Both the position numbers and the translations under genes were made by a program. A DNA stretch of 64,000 bases, taken from assembly GCF_001742225.1 (NCBI RefSeq), contig NZ_CP017075.1, forward strand, positions 2,728,001 through 2,792,000, given 5' to 3'. Positions 16,909 through 24,252 of this stretch are shown here, one piece after another; position 1 is the stretch's first letter; every line of letters begins with the position of its first letter. Under the pieces are notes generated by a model. That model did no database searches and was not told where the DNA came from. It saw only the letters and a list, made by a program, of their open reading frames with translations. The stretch is from Novosphingobium resinovorum (GTDB lineage Bacteria > Pseudomonadota > Alphaproteobacteria > Sphingomonadales > Sphingomonadaceae).

Positions 16909-17598
16909 GTGGTCGTAACGAAATTTTTCGCCAAGTTCCGCGCAGTGACCGGCGTTTTCGTCGCAGCGGGACTGTCCATTGCAGCGCAACCTGCAATGGC
17001 CAACAGCAGCGCTGCCGCTGCCGACATTTCCTCCACCCTGCGCACCAGCCAGGCCGCGAACCAGTCGGTCACCGGCGGTGAGGACGAGCAGTTCAGCCAG
17101 CTGTTCAGCTCCTGGCAGAACTATGAGGAAACCGGCCTTGCCGCCGCCAAGCCCAAGGCAGCCGTCGGCGGCATCGCCACCGTCGCCATCCCCTCGCGCA
17201 ACCCCCTCGCTCAAGAGCGCATGACCAGCACCTTCGGCATGCGCGAACATCCCATTCTCGGCGGCCGCCGCGCCCACAAGGGCGTCGATCTCGCCGCCCC
17301 CACCGGCACCCCGGTCTACGCCACCGCAGACGGCACCGTCAGCCGCGCCTCATGGTTCAGCGGCTACGGCCTGTTCGTCAGCCTCGAGCACGGCGGCGAC
17401 ATGCAGACCCGCTACGGCCACATGTCGCGCCTCAACGTCGCCGACGGCCAGCGCGTCCACAAGGGTGACATCATCGGCTACGTCGGTTCCACCGGCAACT
17501 CGACCGGCCCGCACCTCCACTACGAAGTGCGCGTCGACGGCGAGGCCGTGAACCCGGTTCCCTACATGCAGCAGCCGAGCCTCGCTTCGGCCAACTGA
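16909..17598 (+). CDS. M23-family peptidoglycan endopeptidase, exported
   Basis: A 229-residue LytM-type metallopeptidase. The N-terminal signal peptide ends near IAAQPAMANSS, a low-complexity linker follows, and the catalytic domain begins at MTSTFGMREHPILGG. Zinc ligands are in HKGVDLAAPTG (H-x3-D) and GPHLHYEVR (H-x-H); TRYGHMS carries the catalytic His. It should cut peptide cross-links in peptidoglycan during growth or division. GTG at 16909 is chosen because AAGG lies 8 nt upstream; TTG at 16903 is the other option. A strong terminator follows at 17628. Confidence 0.9.
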   Translation: MVVTKFFAKFRAVTGVFVAAGLSIAAQPAMANSSAAAADISSTLRTSQAANQSVTGGEDEQFSQLFSSWQNYEETGLAAAKPKAAVGGIATVAIPSRNPLAQERMTSTFGMREHPILGGRRAHKGVDLAAPTGTPVYATADGTVSRASWFSGYGLFVSLEHGGDMQTRYGHMSRLNVADGQRVHKGDIIGYVGSTGNSTGPHLHYEVRVDGEAVNPVPYMQQPSLASAN

Positions 17599-17627
17599 CC
17601 AGAGTTTTCCTGTTGAGAGGAGGAAGA

Positions 17628-17655
17628 GGCGGCTCGCAAGGCCGCCTTTTCTTTT
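17628..17655 (+). terminator. Rho-independent terminator after the M23 gene
   Basis: GGCGGC-TCGCAAG-GCCGCC followed by TTTTCTTTT, 29 bp after the stop at 17598. Confidence 0.88.
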
Positions 17656-17688
17656 GCCTGTGTTCCGCGATGCGCCAAAAAAGGGGCC

Positions 17689-17727
17689 AAAAAAATGGGG
17701 CGGTCCGTCACGAGGGTGGGCCGCCCC
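17689..17727 (-). terminator. Rho-independent terminator, minus strand
   Basis: On the minus strand GGGGCGG (17727-17721) pairs with CCGCCCC (17703-17697) and is followed by A and seven T (17695-17689). No protein gene ends here on the minus strand: hemN stops at 18275, beyond a repeat and the opposite-strand PilZ gene. The terminator therefore probably belongs to a non-coding transcript. Confidence 0.75.
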
Positions 17728-17800
17728 TTGAAGTTGGGGAGAAGCGGTTACCGCACCGGGGCTCCGCCGGAGCGGAAGGGGTTGGTGCGGTGGACCGGCA
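17689..17800 (-). ncRNA. Candidate small RNA, possibly Fnr-controlled
   Basis: An approximately 110-nt minus-strand unit between the M23 gene and the PilZ gene. It starts (inferred) near 17800 and has a first hairpin with outer stem ACCGCACC/GGTGCGGT (17791-17784 with 17757-17750) and inner stem GCTCC/GGAGC (17761-17773). A single-stranded linker with CTTCTCCCCAAC follows, then the terminator hairpin with seven T. C-rich loops (AACCCCTTCC, TCTCCCC) could pair with Shine-Dalgarno regions. The Fnr-type palindrome at 17834-17847 is centred about 41 bp upstream of the inferred 5' end, the spacing of Fnr class II activation. The -10 region is weak. Existence and regulation are inference; the structure is seen. 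Confidence 0.5.
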
Positions 17801-17833
17801 AGACGGTCTTCGCACTGGCGGCCGCGTCTCACA

Positions 17834-17847
17834 TTGATCGCGGTCAA
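17834..17847. promoter_or_regulatory. Fnr/FixK-type box between sRNA candidate and PilZ gene
   Basis: TTGATCGCGGTCAA, a 14-bp match to TTGAT-N4-ATCAA with one arm variant (GTCAA). It is 53 bp upstream of the PilZ ATG on one side and about 41 bp from the inferred sRNA start on the other, so it could act on either or both. Confidence 0.6.
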
Positions 17848-17899
17848 TTCCGCGCAAACCCGCTGAATTTCTGCTGCGCGCCGCCGTTCTTGGCCTGAA

Positions 17900-18172
17900 A
17901 TGGACACGTCCCGCTTCCGGCCCACCCCGATCCTGCGCGAGCGCCGCCGCCGGCGCTGCACGCGCTTTGCGCTGATGGATTCACGCGGGGTAGAGATCGC
18001 GGTGATCGTGCGCGACATATCCTCGCGCGGGCTCAGTGCCGCTGCGGCGGGGGAGCCGCCCAGCCTCAATGAAGTGGTGCGCGCCACGCTGGAGGACGGC
18101 CGCGAGGTCTGGGGCCTCGTGCGCTGGCGCGAGGGCAACCTGTTCGGGGTGGAGTTCGATACGCGGGGGTGA
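17900..18172 (+). CDS. PilZ-domain protein
   Basis: A 90-residue single PilZ domain, the usual c-di-GMP-binding module. RERRRRRCTRFALMD has the basic R-rich start (R-x3-R type) and VIVRDISSRGLSAAA gives the D-x-S-x-x-G motif, with the final strand WREGNLFGVEFD. c-di-GMP binding is expected but the arginine spacing is not canonical. It is a stand-alone gene; repeat E3 follows. An Fnr-type box lies upstream, so oxygen control of the gene is possible. Confidence 0.85.
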   Translation: MDTSRFRPTPILRERRRRRCTRFALMDSRGVEIAVIVRDISSRGLSAAAAGEPPSLNEVVRATLEDGREVWGLVRWREGNLFGVEFDTRG

Positions 18173-18181
18173 AACCTTCCG

Positions 18182-18262
18182 TTCGTCATTGCGAGCGTAA
18201 CGAAGCAATCCAGGGCAGTTTGGCGCCGCCCTGGATTGCTTCGCTACGCTCGCAATGACGAA
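18182..18262. repeat. Palindromic intergenic repeat, family E copy 3
   Basis: Arms TTCGTCATTGCGAGCGTAAC and the inverse ending CGCTCGCAATGACGAA around a short loop. It sits between the convergent PilZ gene and hemN. Confidence 0.92.
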
Positions 18263-18274
18263 ATTAGAGCAAGT

Positions 18275-19588
18275 TCACACCGCCGAACTGAAGCGCCGCA
18301 GCGAATCCTTGCGATACGGGTCGAACCGCGCCGCGATCGAGCGCGCGTAAGGCAGTCCGCCCGGCAGCACGACGAGGTCGCCGCCATCGGTCTCGCACAA
18401 TCCGGCATCGAGGTAGGGGCGCAGCAGCGGCCCGGCCTCCTGCCACAAGTCCGCCGCCACAGGCGCGCGGCCCTGGCACAGCAGCGCCTCTATCACCGCG
18501 CCGCGCCGCTGGTCCTCGGCGCTCCGAACGATCCCGCGCGTCGCGGTCAGGCGGTCCTGCGAGAGCATCATGCGATAACGCCCGGTGTTCTTCTCGTTCT
18601 GGACGAGCAGGTCCGGAAAGCCGCCGATCGCCGAGGCCCCCAGCCCCAGCAGGACCGGCGCCTGATCGTCCGTGAAGCCCTGGAAGTTGCGACGAAGGTG
18701 TCCGGTCAGCGTCGCCTGCGCCAGCGGATCGCCGGGCAGGGCGAAATGGTCGAAGCCCACCGCGACATAGCCCCGGTCCAGCAGGAAGGCGTGCCCGTAA
18801 GCCGCCATGGCGAAGCGCGCCTCGGCACCGGGCAGTTCGCTCGCATCGATCTTGCGCTGGCGGGGGATCAGGTGCGGAACGTGGGCATAGCCGAACAGCG
18901 CGATGCGATCGGCGCCGAGCGCGACGGCGCGCTCCAGCGAATCCTTCAGGTGCGCCATGGTCTGGCCGGGCAGCCCGTACATGAGATCGAAGTTCAGCGA
19001 ACCCACGCCCGCGCCGCGCAGCATGGCGACGGCCTGCTCGATCATCGCGGTGGGCTGCACGCGGCCGATCGCCCGCTGCAACGGCTCCGCAAAGGTCTGC
19101 ACGCCGAGGCTGGCACGCGCGATTCCGACCGAGGCGATCACCCCCGCCCACCCGGGGCCAAGGGTGCGCGGGTCCAGTTCGATCGAGATGACCGGGTGCG
19201 AGGTCTCGAACTGCAGCGTCAGCGCATCGACCAGCCGCACGAAATCGATCGGCGAAATGCCGTTGGGACTGCCGCCGCCAAAAGCGATGCGCGTCACCCG
19301 CGCCCCTGCGGGAAGGCGTTCGGCGACGAGATCGATCTCGCGGTGAAGCGCGTCGAGGTAACTCGCTACCCTGTCCCGCCGGTTGGCGACGCTGGTGTTG
19401 CAGCCGCAATACCAGCAGATCTTCTCGCAGAACGGGATGTGGACATAGAGCGATACCTCGCCCTGCGTGCGCTCCAGCGCCTCCTCGTATTGGCCCGCGC
19501 CTATCCCGCCAGCGAACTCGGCGGCGGTGGGGAAGCTGGTGTAGCGCGGCACGGGAATCGCCAGCAGTTCGGGGTGATAGGTCCACAT
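18275..19588 (-). CDS. hemN: Oxygen-independent coproporphyrinogen III oxidase
   Basis: Radical-SAM enzyme that makes protoporphyrinogen IX from coproporphyrinogen III without oxygen, in the cytoplasm. The 437 residues start MWTYHPELLAIPVPRYTSFP. The cluster motif is C-EKI-C-WY-C-GC (CX3CX2C plus an extra Cys), and IAFGGGSPNG is the SAM-binding glycine-rich segment. The C-terminal HemN domain has the expected length. It lies at the end of the cco maturation genes. A good Fnr box (19623-19636) is 35 bp upstream of the start, fitting use under low oxygen when the oxygen-dependent enzyme fails. Confidence 0.96.
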   Translation of the reverse strand: MWTYHPELLAIPVPRYTSFPTAAEFAGGIGAGQYEEALERTQGEVSLYVHIPFCEKICWYCGCNTSVANRRDRVASYLDALHREIDLVAERLPAGARVTRIAFGGGSPNGISPIDFVRLVDALTLQFETSHPVISIELDPRTLGPGWAGVIASVGIARASLGVQTFAEPLQRAIGRVQPTAMIEQAVAMLRGAGVGSLNFDLMYGLPGQTMAHLKDSLERAVALGADRIALFGYAHVPHLIPRQRKIDASELPGAEARFAMAAYGHAFLLDRGYVAVGFDHFALPGDPLAQATLTGHLRRNFQGFTDDQAPVLLGLGASAIGGFPDLLVQNEKNTGRYRMMLSQDRLTATRGIVRSAEDQRRGAVIEALLCQGRAPVAADLWQEAGPLLRPYLDAGLCETDGGDLVVLPGGLPYARSIAARFDPYRKDSLRRFSSAV

Positions 19589-19619
19589 GGCCGCAACTTT
19601 GCCTTATCCCTCCGCGCCG

Positions 19620-19838
19620 TCATTGCGATCGATCAAGCCGCTTGCGTTTGGAATCGGAATGGCAGCCCTTGGCGCAACATGGCCCCTGCGGCGGTCCCGG
19701 AGGTGCGGGGACCGGCACACTCAGCACGCCGCCGCCGCAGGTCATCGCGACGAAGTCACGCGCCTCGACCTGCAGCGGGCCCACCATCGCCGGGACCAGC
19801 GCCAGCGTGCCGAACAGCGCGAGCAGGCGCCGTGTCAT
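19620..19838 (-). CDS. Small Cys-rich exported protein in the cbb3 maturation cluster
   Basis: A 72-residue protein with an N-terminal hydrophobic signal (MTRRLLALFGTLALVPAMVGP), then a short mature part with MTCGGGVLSVPVPAPPGPP and a Cys cluster CCAKGCHSDSKRKR. The CC-x2-GCH arrangement with a Lys/Arg tail could bind a metal such as copper, but no family is recognised. Its ATG overlaps the ccoS stop (ATGA), so it is translated with the cbb3 assembly genes. The Fnr box of hemN lies inside its last codons. A role in copper or haem handling for the oxidase is inference from context. Confidence 0.7.
   Translation of the reverse strand: MTRRLLALFGTLALVPAMVGPLQVEARDFVAMTCGGGVLSVPVPAPPGPPQGPCCAKGCHSDSKRKRLDRSQ
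19623..19636. promoter_or_regulatory. Fnr/FixK-type box upstream of hemN
   Basis: TTGCGATCGATCAA on the plus strand (TTGATCGATCGCAA toward hemN). It is centred about 41 bp from the hemN ATG, so if the site works at the usual -41.5 position the hemN mRNA would be nearly leaderless; another spacing is possible. Confidence 0.65.
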
Positions 19839-19981
19839 GGCGCGTCCTCGTCGATCAGGATGCGGTTGGCGGCGCCGTCCATATCCTCGTACTGGCCCGA
19901 GCGCATCGTCCAGAAGAACGTGCCCAGCGCGCAGAGCCCCATCGCCAGCGAGAGCGGGATCATGAAGCCGAGAATCGTCAT
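19835..19981 (-). CDS. ccoS: cbb3-type oxidase assembly protein CcoS
   Basis: A 48-residue protein MTILGFMIPLSLAMGLCALG... with one membrane helix, then FFWTMRSGQYEDMDGAANRIL. The W-x(n)-GQYEDMDG-x-A-x-RIL motif is diagnostic of CcoS/FixS, needed to insert haem and copper into CcoN. Start at 19981 overlaps the ccoI stop (ATGA), and its own stop overlaps the next small gene the same way. Confidence 0.96.
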   Translation of the reverse strand: MTILGFMIPLSLAMGLCALGTFFWTMRSGQYEDMDGAANRILIDEDAP

Positions 19982-22134
19982 TGCGCTTCCTTCCCTGCCG
20001 CGCGCGCCAGCCGCAGCGAATTGCCGACCACCAGCAGCGAAGAGCCCGACATCGCCAGCGCCGCCACCAGCGGGGTGACGTGGCCGAGGATCGCCAGCGG
20101 CACCGCCAGCACGTTGTAGCCCACCGCCATCGCGAAGTTCTGCCGCACCACCCGCATCGTGGCGCGCGCCACCTTCACCGCCGTCGCCACCGGCATCAGC
20201 CGCTCGCCGACGAAGACGCCGTCGGCCGCCTGCTGCGAGACGTCGCTCGCCCCGCCGGGCGCGAGGCTGACGTGGGCGCCTGCCAGCGCCGGGCCGTCAT
20301 TGAGCCCGTCGCCGACCATCAGCACCTTGTGCCCAAGCCCCGCGCGGCGTTCGAGCAGCGCCAGCTTGTCCGCCGGGCGCATCGCCGCCGTGGCGAACAG
20401 GCCCAGTTTCCGCGCGACGCCGCCGACCGCCTCCACCCGGTCGCCCGAGGCGATCGCGGCGATGAGGCCTTGCGCCTTCAGCGCCGCCAATGTCTCAGTC
20501 ACGTCAGGGCGCAGGCTGTCGGCGAAGGTTATGCGGGTCCGGGTGCCATCGACCAGAAGATCGACGGCGAGAGTGTCCGTCTCCACCTCGGGCCGCAGCA
20601 GCGCGACTCCGGCGCCGTCGCATCGCCCGATCATGCCGGAGCCGGGAGCCTCGCGCACCAGTTCGACGGCTGCGGGCTCCGCGCCTTCGCCGCGCAGCGC
20701 ATGGGCGAGCCCACGGCTCAGCGGATGGCGGCTCGCCTGCGCCAGACCCAGCGCGATGGCGCGGCTGCGCGGGCCGAGCATGGCCAGCGTGACCGGGCGC
20801 GGTTCGCCCAGCGTCAGGGTGCCGGTCTTGTCGAGCAACACTTCGTCCGCCTCGGCCAGCCGCTCCAGCGCCGAGCCGTCCTTGATGAGCAGGCCCCGCC
20901 GCATCAGCGCCCCCGCCGCGACGACTTGCGCCGCCGGAACCGCAAGGCCGAGCGCGCAAGGGCAGGTGATGATGAGGACGGCGGTGGCGATCGTCAGCGC
21001 CTTGTAGACGCTCGCCCCTGCGATCAGCCAACTGCAGAAGCTGAGGAACGCGAGGGTGTGGACGGCGGGCGCATAGAGCCGCGCCGCGCGGTCCGCCACG
21101 CGCACGTAGCGCGAGCGGGACTGGCCCGCCTCGTCCATCAGCCGCGCGATGTCGGCGATGGCGGTGTCCTGCGCGGCGGCGGTGACGCGCACCCGCACCG
21201 GGTTGCCGAGGTTGATCGTGCCCGCGTGGACGAGGTCGCCGGGCACGGCGGGGCGCGGGGCGCTCTCGCCGGTCAGCATCGCGGTGTCGATGGTGGTGCG
21301 GCCTTCGACGACCTCGCCGTCGGCGGCGAGCGATTCGCCTGCCGCCACCAGCATCGTCATGCCGGGGCGCAGCTTGTCGGCCTCGACATAGCGGGCAGTG
21401 CCGTCCTCGTCGATCACTTGCGCGCCCCGCCCCATGCGGCTGAGCAGGGCGGCGATGCCGGAGCGGGCGCGGCCGCGCATCATCGCGTCGAGCGTGCGGC
21501 CCGCGAGCAGGAAGAACAGCAGCATCACCGCGCCGTCGAAGTAGGCGTGCTCGCCCCCGGTCAGCGTTTCGTAGAGGCTCATGCCCGTCGCCAGGATCAC
21601 GCCGATGGAGATCGGCACGTCCATGTTGGTTCGCCGGTACTTCAGCGCCATCCACGCCGAGGCGAAGAACGGGCGGCCCGAATAGACCACCACCGGGATG
21701 CCGATCAGGGCGCTGATCCAGTGGAACATGCCGCGCGTCACCGCGTCGGTGCCCGACCAGACCGAGACCGAGAACAGCATGATGTTCATCATGCCGAAGC
21801 CTGCCACCGCCAGCGCACGGATCAGGCGTTTCGTCTCCACATCGTCGCGGGCGAGCGGGTTGCCGGCGGCGCGTTCGGCCTCGAAGCCGAGTTTGCGCAG
21901 CTCCTCGATCAGCGTCTCGGCATCGAGCGTCCCGGCATGGCTGACGGCGACGCGCTTGGCGGATAGATTCACACGCGCCGAAGCCACGCCGGGGACGAGA
22001 GCGAGGCCGCGCTCGATCTTGCCGATGCAGCCGGCGCAGCGGATGCCGGGGACGGTGAAGCGGCTGTCGATGCTGGGCGCGGTATCGAGTGCGGTTTCGG
22101 CAGGGACCGACGGCGGGGGTGTTATGGCGTTCAT
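19978..22134 (-). CDS. ccoI: Copper-transporting P1B-type ATPase for cbb3 oxidase
   Basis: FixI/CcoI moves copper across the inner membrane for CcoN assembly. The 718 residues contain an N-terminal HMA domain with GIRCAGCIGKIE, eight membrane segments, the TGES phosphatase motif (MLTGESAPRP) and the ion-binding CPC in IITCPCALGLAVP. The phosphorylation site is DKTGTLTLG, and GDGLNDGPAL is the hinge. The ATG at 22134 overlaps the fixH stop (ATGA) and is preferred over one 9 codons upstream. It is in the order ccoG-fixH-ccoI-ccoS typical for cbb3 maturation. Confidence 0.96.
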   Translation of the reverse strand: MNAITPPPSVPAETALDTAPSIDSRFTVPGIRCAGCIGKIERGLALVPGVASARVNLSAKRVAVSHAGTLDAETLIEELRKLGFEAERAAGNPLARDDVETKRLIRALAVAGFGMMNIMLFSVSVWSGTDAVTRGMFHWISALIGIPVVVYSGRPFFASAWMALKYRRTNMDVPISIGVILATGMSLYETLTGGEHAYFDGAVMLLFFLLAGRTLDAMMRGRARSGIAALLSRMGRGAQVIDEDGTARYVEADKLRPGMTMLVAAGESLAADGEVVEGRTTIDTAMLTGESAPRPAVPGDLVHAGTINLGNPVRVRVTAAAQDTAIADIARLMDEAGQSRSRYVRVADRAARLYAPAVHTLAFLSFCSWLIAGASVYKALTIATAVLIITCPCALGLAVPAAQVVAAGALMRRGLLIKDGSALERLAEADEVLLDKTGTLTLGEPRPVTLAMLGPRSRAIALGLAQASRHPLSRGLAHALRGEGAEPAAVELVREAPGSGMIGRCDGAGVALLRPEVETDTLAVDLLVDGTRTRITFADSLRPDVTETLAALKAQGLIAAIASGDRVEAVGGVARKLGLFATAAMRPADKLALLERRAGLGHKVLMVGDGLNDGPALAGAHVSLAPGGASDVSQQAADGVFVGERLMPVATAVKVARATMRVVRQNFAMAVGYNVLAVPLAILGHVTPLVAALAMSGSSLLVVGNSLRLARAAGKEAQ

Positions 22135-22679
22135 GCACCGATCTCCTGTTCGGTGCGCCATTGGCGGCCCTCGGTTTCGACATCGAAGCGCAGGGTCCAG
22201 CGGCCTGCGGGCAGCGGCCGGGTGCTGATCCAGTGCCCGCCCTCGCGGCGGAAGGTGAGTGCGGTGTCGGGGAGGCGGCCGAGGGGGTGGCGGGCGATGG
22301 CGGTGAGCTTGGTGTGGACGGCGGGGGCTTCGACAAGCTCAGCCTGAGCGGGATTTATAGCAGGGCTATTAACCCCACCCCGCTCATCCTGAGCTTGTCG
22401 AAGGATGGATGGCGCGACCTCCAGATCAACCACCACCCTGCCCTCCGCCCCCCGCCGCGCTTCCAGTCGCCACCCGAGCGCCTTCTCCTTCGCCGCCTCA
22501 TCCAGCCAGCGGTTGAAGTCCTGGCTGGCGACGTAGGAGTTCTCCACCACGATCCCGCCGAAGGTGGTGCTGGCGAGCGTCGCCATCGTCACGTTGACTG
22601 CCAGCACCACGCCGAACCCGGCGACGAGGATCGCGGTCATATGCTTTCCGTTGAAAGGCTTGCGGGTCTGCACGGTCAT
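22131..22679 (-). CDS. ccoH: FixH/CcoH family protein with an in-frame repeat insertion
   Basis: FixH is a membrane protein that works with CcoI in copper insertion into cbb3 oxidase. This copy has 182 residues, more than the usual 150 or so. It has an N-terminal membrane helix (HMTAILVAGFGVVLAVNVTM) and GGIVVENSYVASQDFNRWLD, the family signature. The C-terminal half ends HPLGRLPDTALTF ... GRWTLRFDVETEGRQW. Residues about 92-119 (SILRQAQDER ... AELVEAP) are the translation of palindromic repeat A2, 81 bp long, so the frame is kept. The insertion lies in a loop between beta strands. Start 22679 overlaps the ccoG stop (ATGA). Confidence 0.92.
   Translation of the reverse strand: MTVQTRKPFNGKHMTAILVAGFGVVLAVNVTMATLASTTFGGIVVENSYVASQDFNRWLDEAAKEKALGWRLEARRGAEGRVVVDLEVAPSILRQAQDERGGVNSPAINPAQAELVEAPAVHTKLTAIARHPLGRLPDTALTFRREGGHWISTRPLPAGRWTLRFDVETEGRQWRTEQEIGA
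22324..22404. repeat. Family A repeat inserted in the fixH coding region
   Basis: An 81-bp copy with arms GGCTTCGACAAGCTCAGCC and a slightly diverged right arm (CTCATCCTGAGCTTGTCGAAGG). Its length is a multiple of three, it has no stop in the fixH frame, and it adds 27 codons. Confidence 0.9.
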
Positions 22680-24127
22680 GGGTTCGCCTCCTGCGGGGTG
22701 TCGAAGGTCACTTCGGATAGGGCGGTCTCGCGCGCCTCGCCCTCGGCGGTGACGCGGAAGGTGAAGTCCTGCGCGGCGGTTGTCGGCGGGGCGACGACGT
22801 AGACGCGCAGAGGCAGCGTAGCGTCGGCGGGGATCGTGCGGGTGAGGGTACGGGCGGCATCGGCGCGGGCGCTGTCGTCGGTCCACATCACCGCGCCGGG
22901 GAGACCGACGATGGCGATCTCCATCCTGCGCGGGCGGCCCTCCATGTTGCGCAGGCGCAAGGTGTAGGCGCCCCGCACAGAGCCGTCGCTCAGAAGGATG
23001 TACGGCGGGTTGCGATCCTTGGCGACGGTCAGCCCGGTGTGGACGCGGGTGCCCAGCGCGAACAGCAGGGCAAGGCCGATGCCCGCCCAGACCGCGAGGT
23101 ACGCCAGCGTGCGCGGGCGCCAGATCAGCTTCAGGTGGCGCGTCGGCGGCTGTCCCGCCTTCTCGCGCTCGGCATCGTCCAGCGTGGCGTAGTCGATCAA
23201 CCCGCGCGGGCGGCCGATGTCGTGCATCACCCGGTCGCAGGCGTCGATGCACAGGGCGCAGGTGATGCAGCCGACCTGCGGGCCCTGGCGGATGTCGATG
23301 CCGGTGGGGCAGACGGCGACGCACTGGTTGCAATCGATGCAGTCGCCGAACACGTCGGGCGCTTTCTGCGATTTCTTGAGGCTGGCGCGCGGTTCGCCGC
23401 GGAAGTCCTTGTAGGTGACGGTCAGCGATTTCTCGTCGGTCATCGCGGTCTGGATGCGCGGCCAGGGGCACATGTAGATGCACACCTGTTCGCGCATGAA
23501 GCCGCCGAGCACGAAGGTGGTCGCGGTCAGCGTCGCTACGGTGGCATAGGCGACGGGATCGGCGGTGCCGCTCCAGAATTCGGTCCAAAGCGTGGGCGCG
23601 TCGGCGAAGTAATAGATCCACGCGCCGCCGGTGGCGAGGCTGATGGCGAGATAGATCGCCCACTTCACCAGCCGCCGGGCGATCTTGGCCGGTCCCCACG
23701 GGGCTTTGTAGAGCCGCATTCGCGCATTGCGGTCGCCGTCGATCAGGCGGTCGACGTGCTGGAACAGGTCGGTCCAGACGGTCTGCGGGCAGGCATAGCC
23801 GCACCATGCCCGCCCCACCGCGCTGGTGACGAGGAACAGACCGATCCCCGCCATGATGAGCAGGCCGGCGACGAAGTAGAACTCGTGCGGCCAGATCTCG
23901 ATGCCGAACATGTAGAAGCGGCGGTGGGCGAGGTCGATCAGCACCGCCTGGGTTGGCGCATAAGGGCCGCGATCCCAGCGCAGCCACGGGGTGACCCAGT
24001 AGACCGCGAGGCACAGCGCCATGATCGCCCACTTGATGCGGCGGAACTTGCCGTCGATGCGGCGATTGAAGACCGGTTCGCGCTTTGCGTAGAGCGAGAG
24101 CTGGGTCATGTCGGGGGGCTTGTTCAT
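22676..24127 (-). CDS. ccoG: Cytochrome c oxidase accessory protein CcoG
   Basis: CcoG (RdxA/FixG) is a membrane iron-sulphur protein that reduces Cu(II) to Cu(I) during cbb3 assembly. The 483 residues have five membrane helices. Ferredoxin-like cluster motifs are CIDCNQCVAVCPTGIDIR and CITCALCIDACDRVM, and the NapH-like segments CGYACPQTVW and CIYMCPW are present. The C-terminal domain is periplasmic, immunoglobulin-like. The start MNKPPDMTQLSLYAKREPVF at 24127 fits the family; upstream frame belongs to repeat D. A 125-bp gap with that repeat separates it from ccoP. Confidence 0.95.
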   Translation of the reverse strand: MNKPPDMTQLSLYAKREPVFNRRIDGKFRRIKWAIMALCLAVYWVTPWLRWDRGPYAPTQAVLIDLAHRRFYMFGIEIWPHEFYFVAGLLIMAGIGLFLVTSAVGRAWCGYACPQTVWTDLFQHVDRLIDGDRNARMRLYKAPWGPAKIARRLVKWAIYLAISLATGGAWIYYFADAPTLWTEFWSGTADPVAYATVATLTATTFVLGGFMREQVCIYMCPWPRIQTAMTDEKSLTVTYKDFRGEPRASLKKSQKAPDVFGDCIDCNQCVAVCPTGIDIRQGPQVGCITCALCIDACDRVMHDIGRPRGLIDYATLDDAEREKAGQPPTRHLKLIWRPRTLAYLAVWAGIGLALLFALGTRVHTGLTVAKDRNPPYILLSDGSVRGAYTLRLRNMEGRPRRMEIAIVGLPGAVMWTDDSARADAARTLTRTIPADATLPLRVYVVAPPTTAAQDFTFRVTAEGEARETALSEVTFDTPQEANP

Positions 24128-24163
24128 GGTACTTGTCCCGCCTGGGAGTGCTTCCTTTTTCTC

Positions 24164-24250
24164 CGTCATCCCCGCGAAGGCGGGGACCCATCTCCTGAAC
24201 TGGCATGTTGCACGGTCATCAGATGGGTTCCCGCCTTCGCGGGAATGACG
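24164..24250. repeat. Palindromic intergenic repeat, family D
   Basis: An 87-bp inverted repeat with CCCGCGAAGGCGGG near the left end and its complement CCCGCCTTCGCGGG near the right, flanked by CGTCAT/ATGACG. It lies between ccoP and ccoG; only one copy is in the window. It may reduce read-through from ccoNOQP into the maturation genes. Confidence 0.88.
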
Positions 24251-24252
24251 GG

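Noticed and set aside
17613..17837. 74-codon plus-strand frame between the M23 and PilZ genes
   Set aside because: It runs through two hairpins and a terminator and lacks a protein-like composition; the interval is better read as an sRNA on the other strand.
7893..18262. Family E repeats as a CRISPR array
   Set aside because: The copies are far apart, single and palindromic, without regularly spaced units or cas genes.
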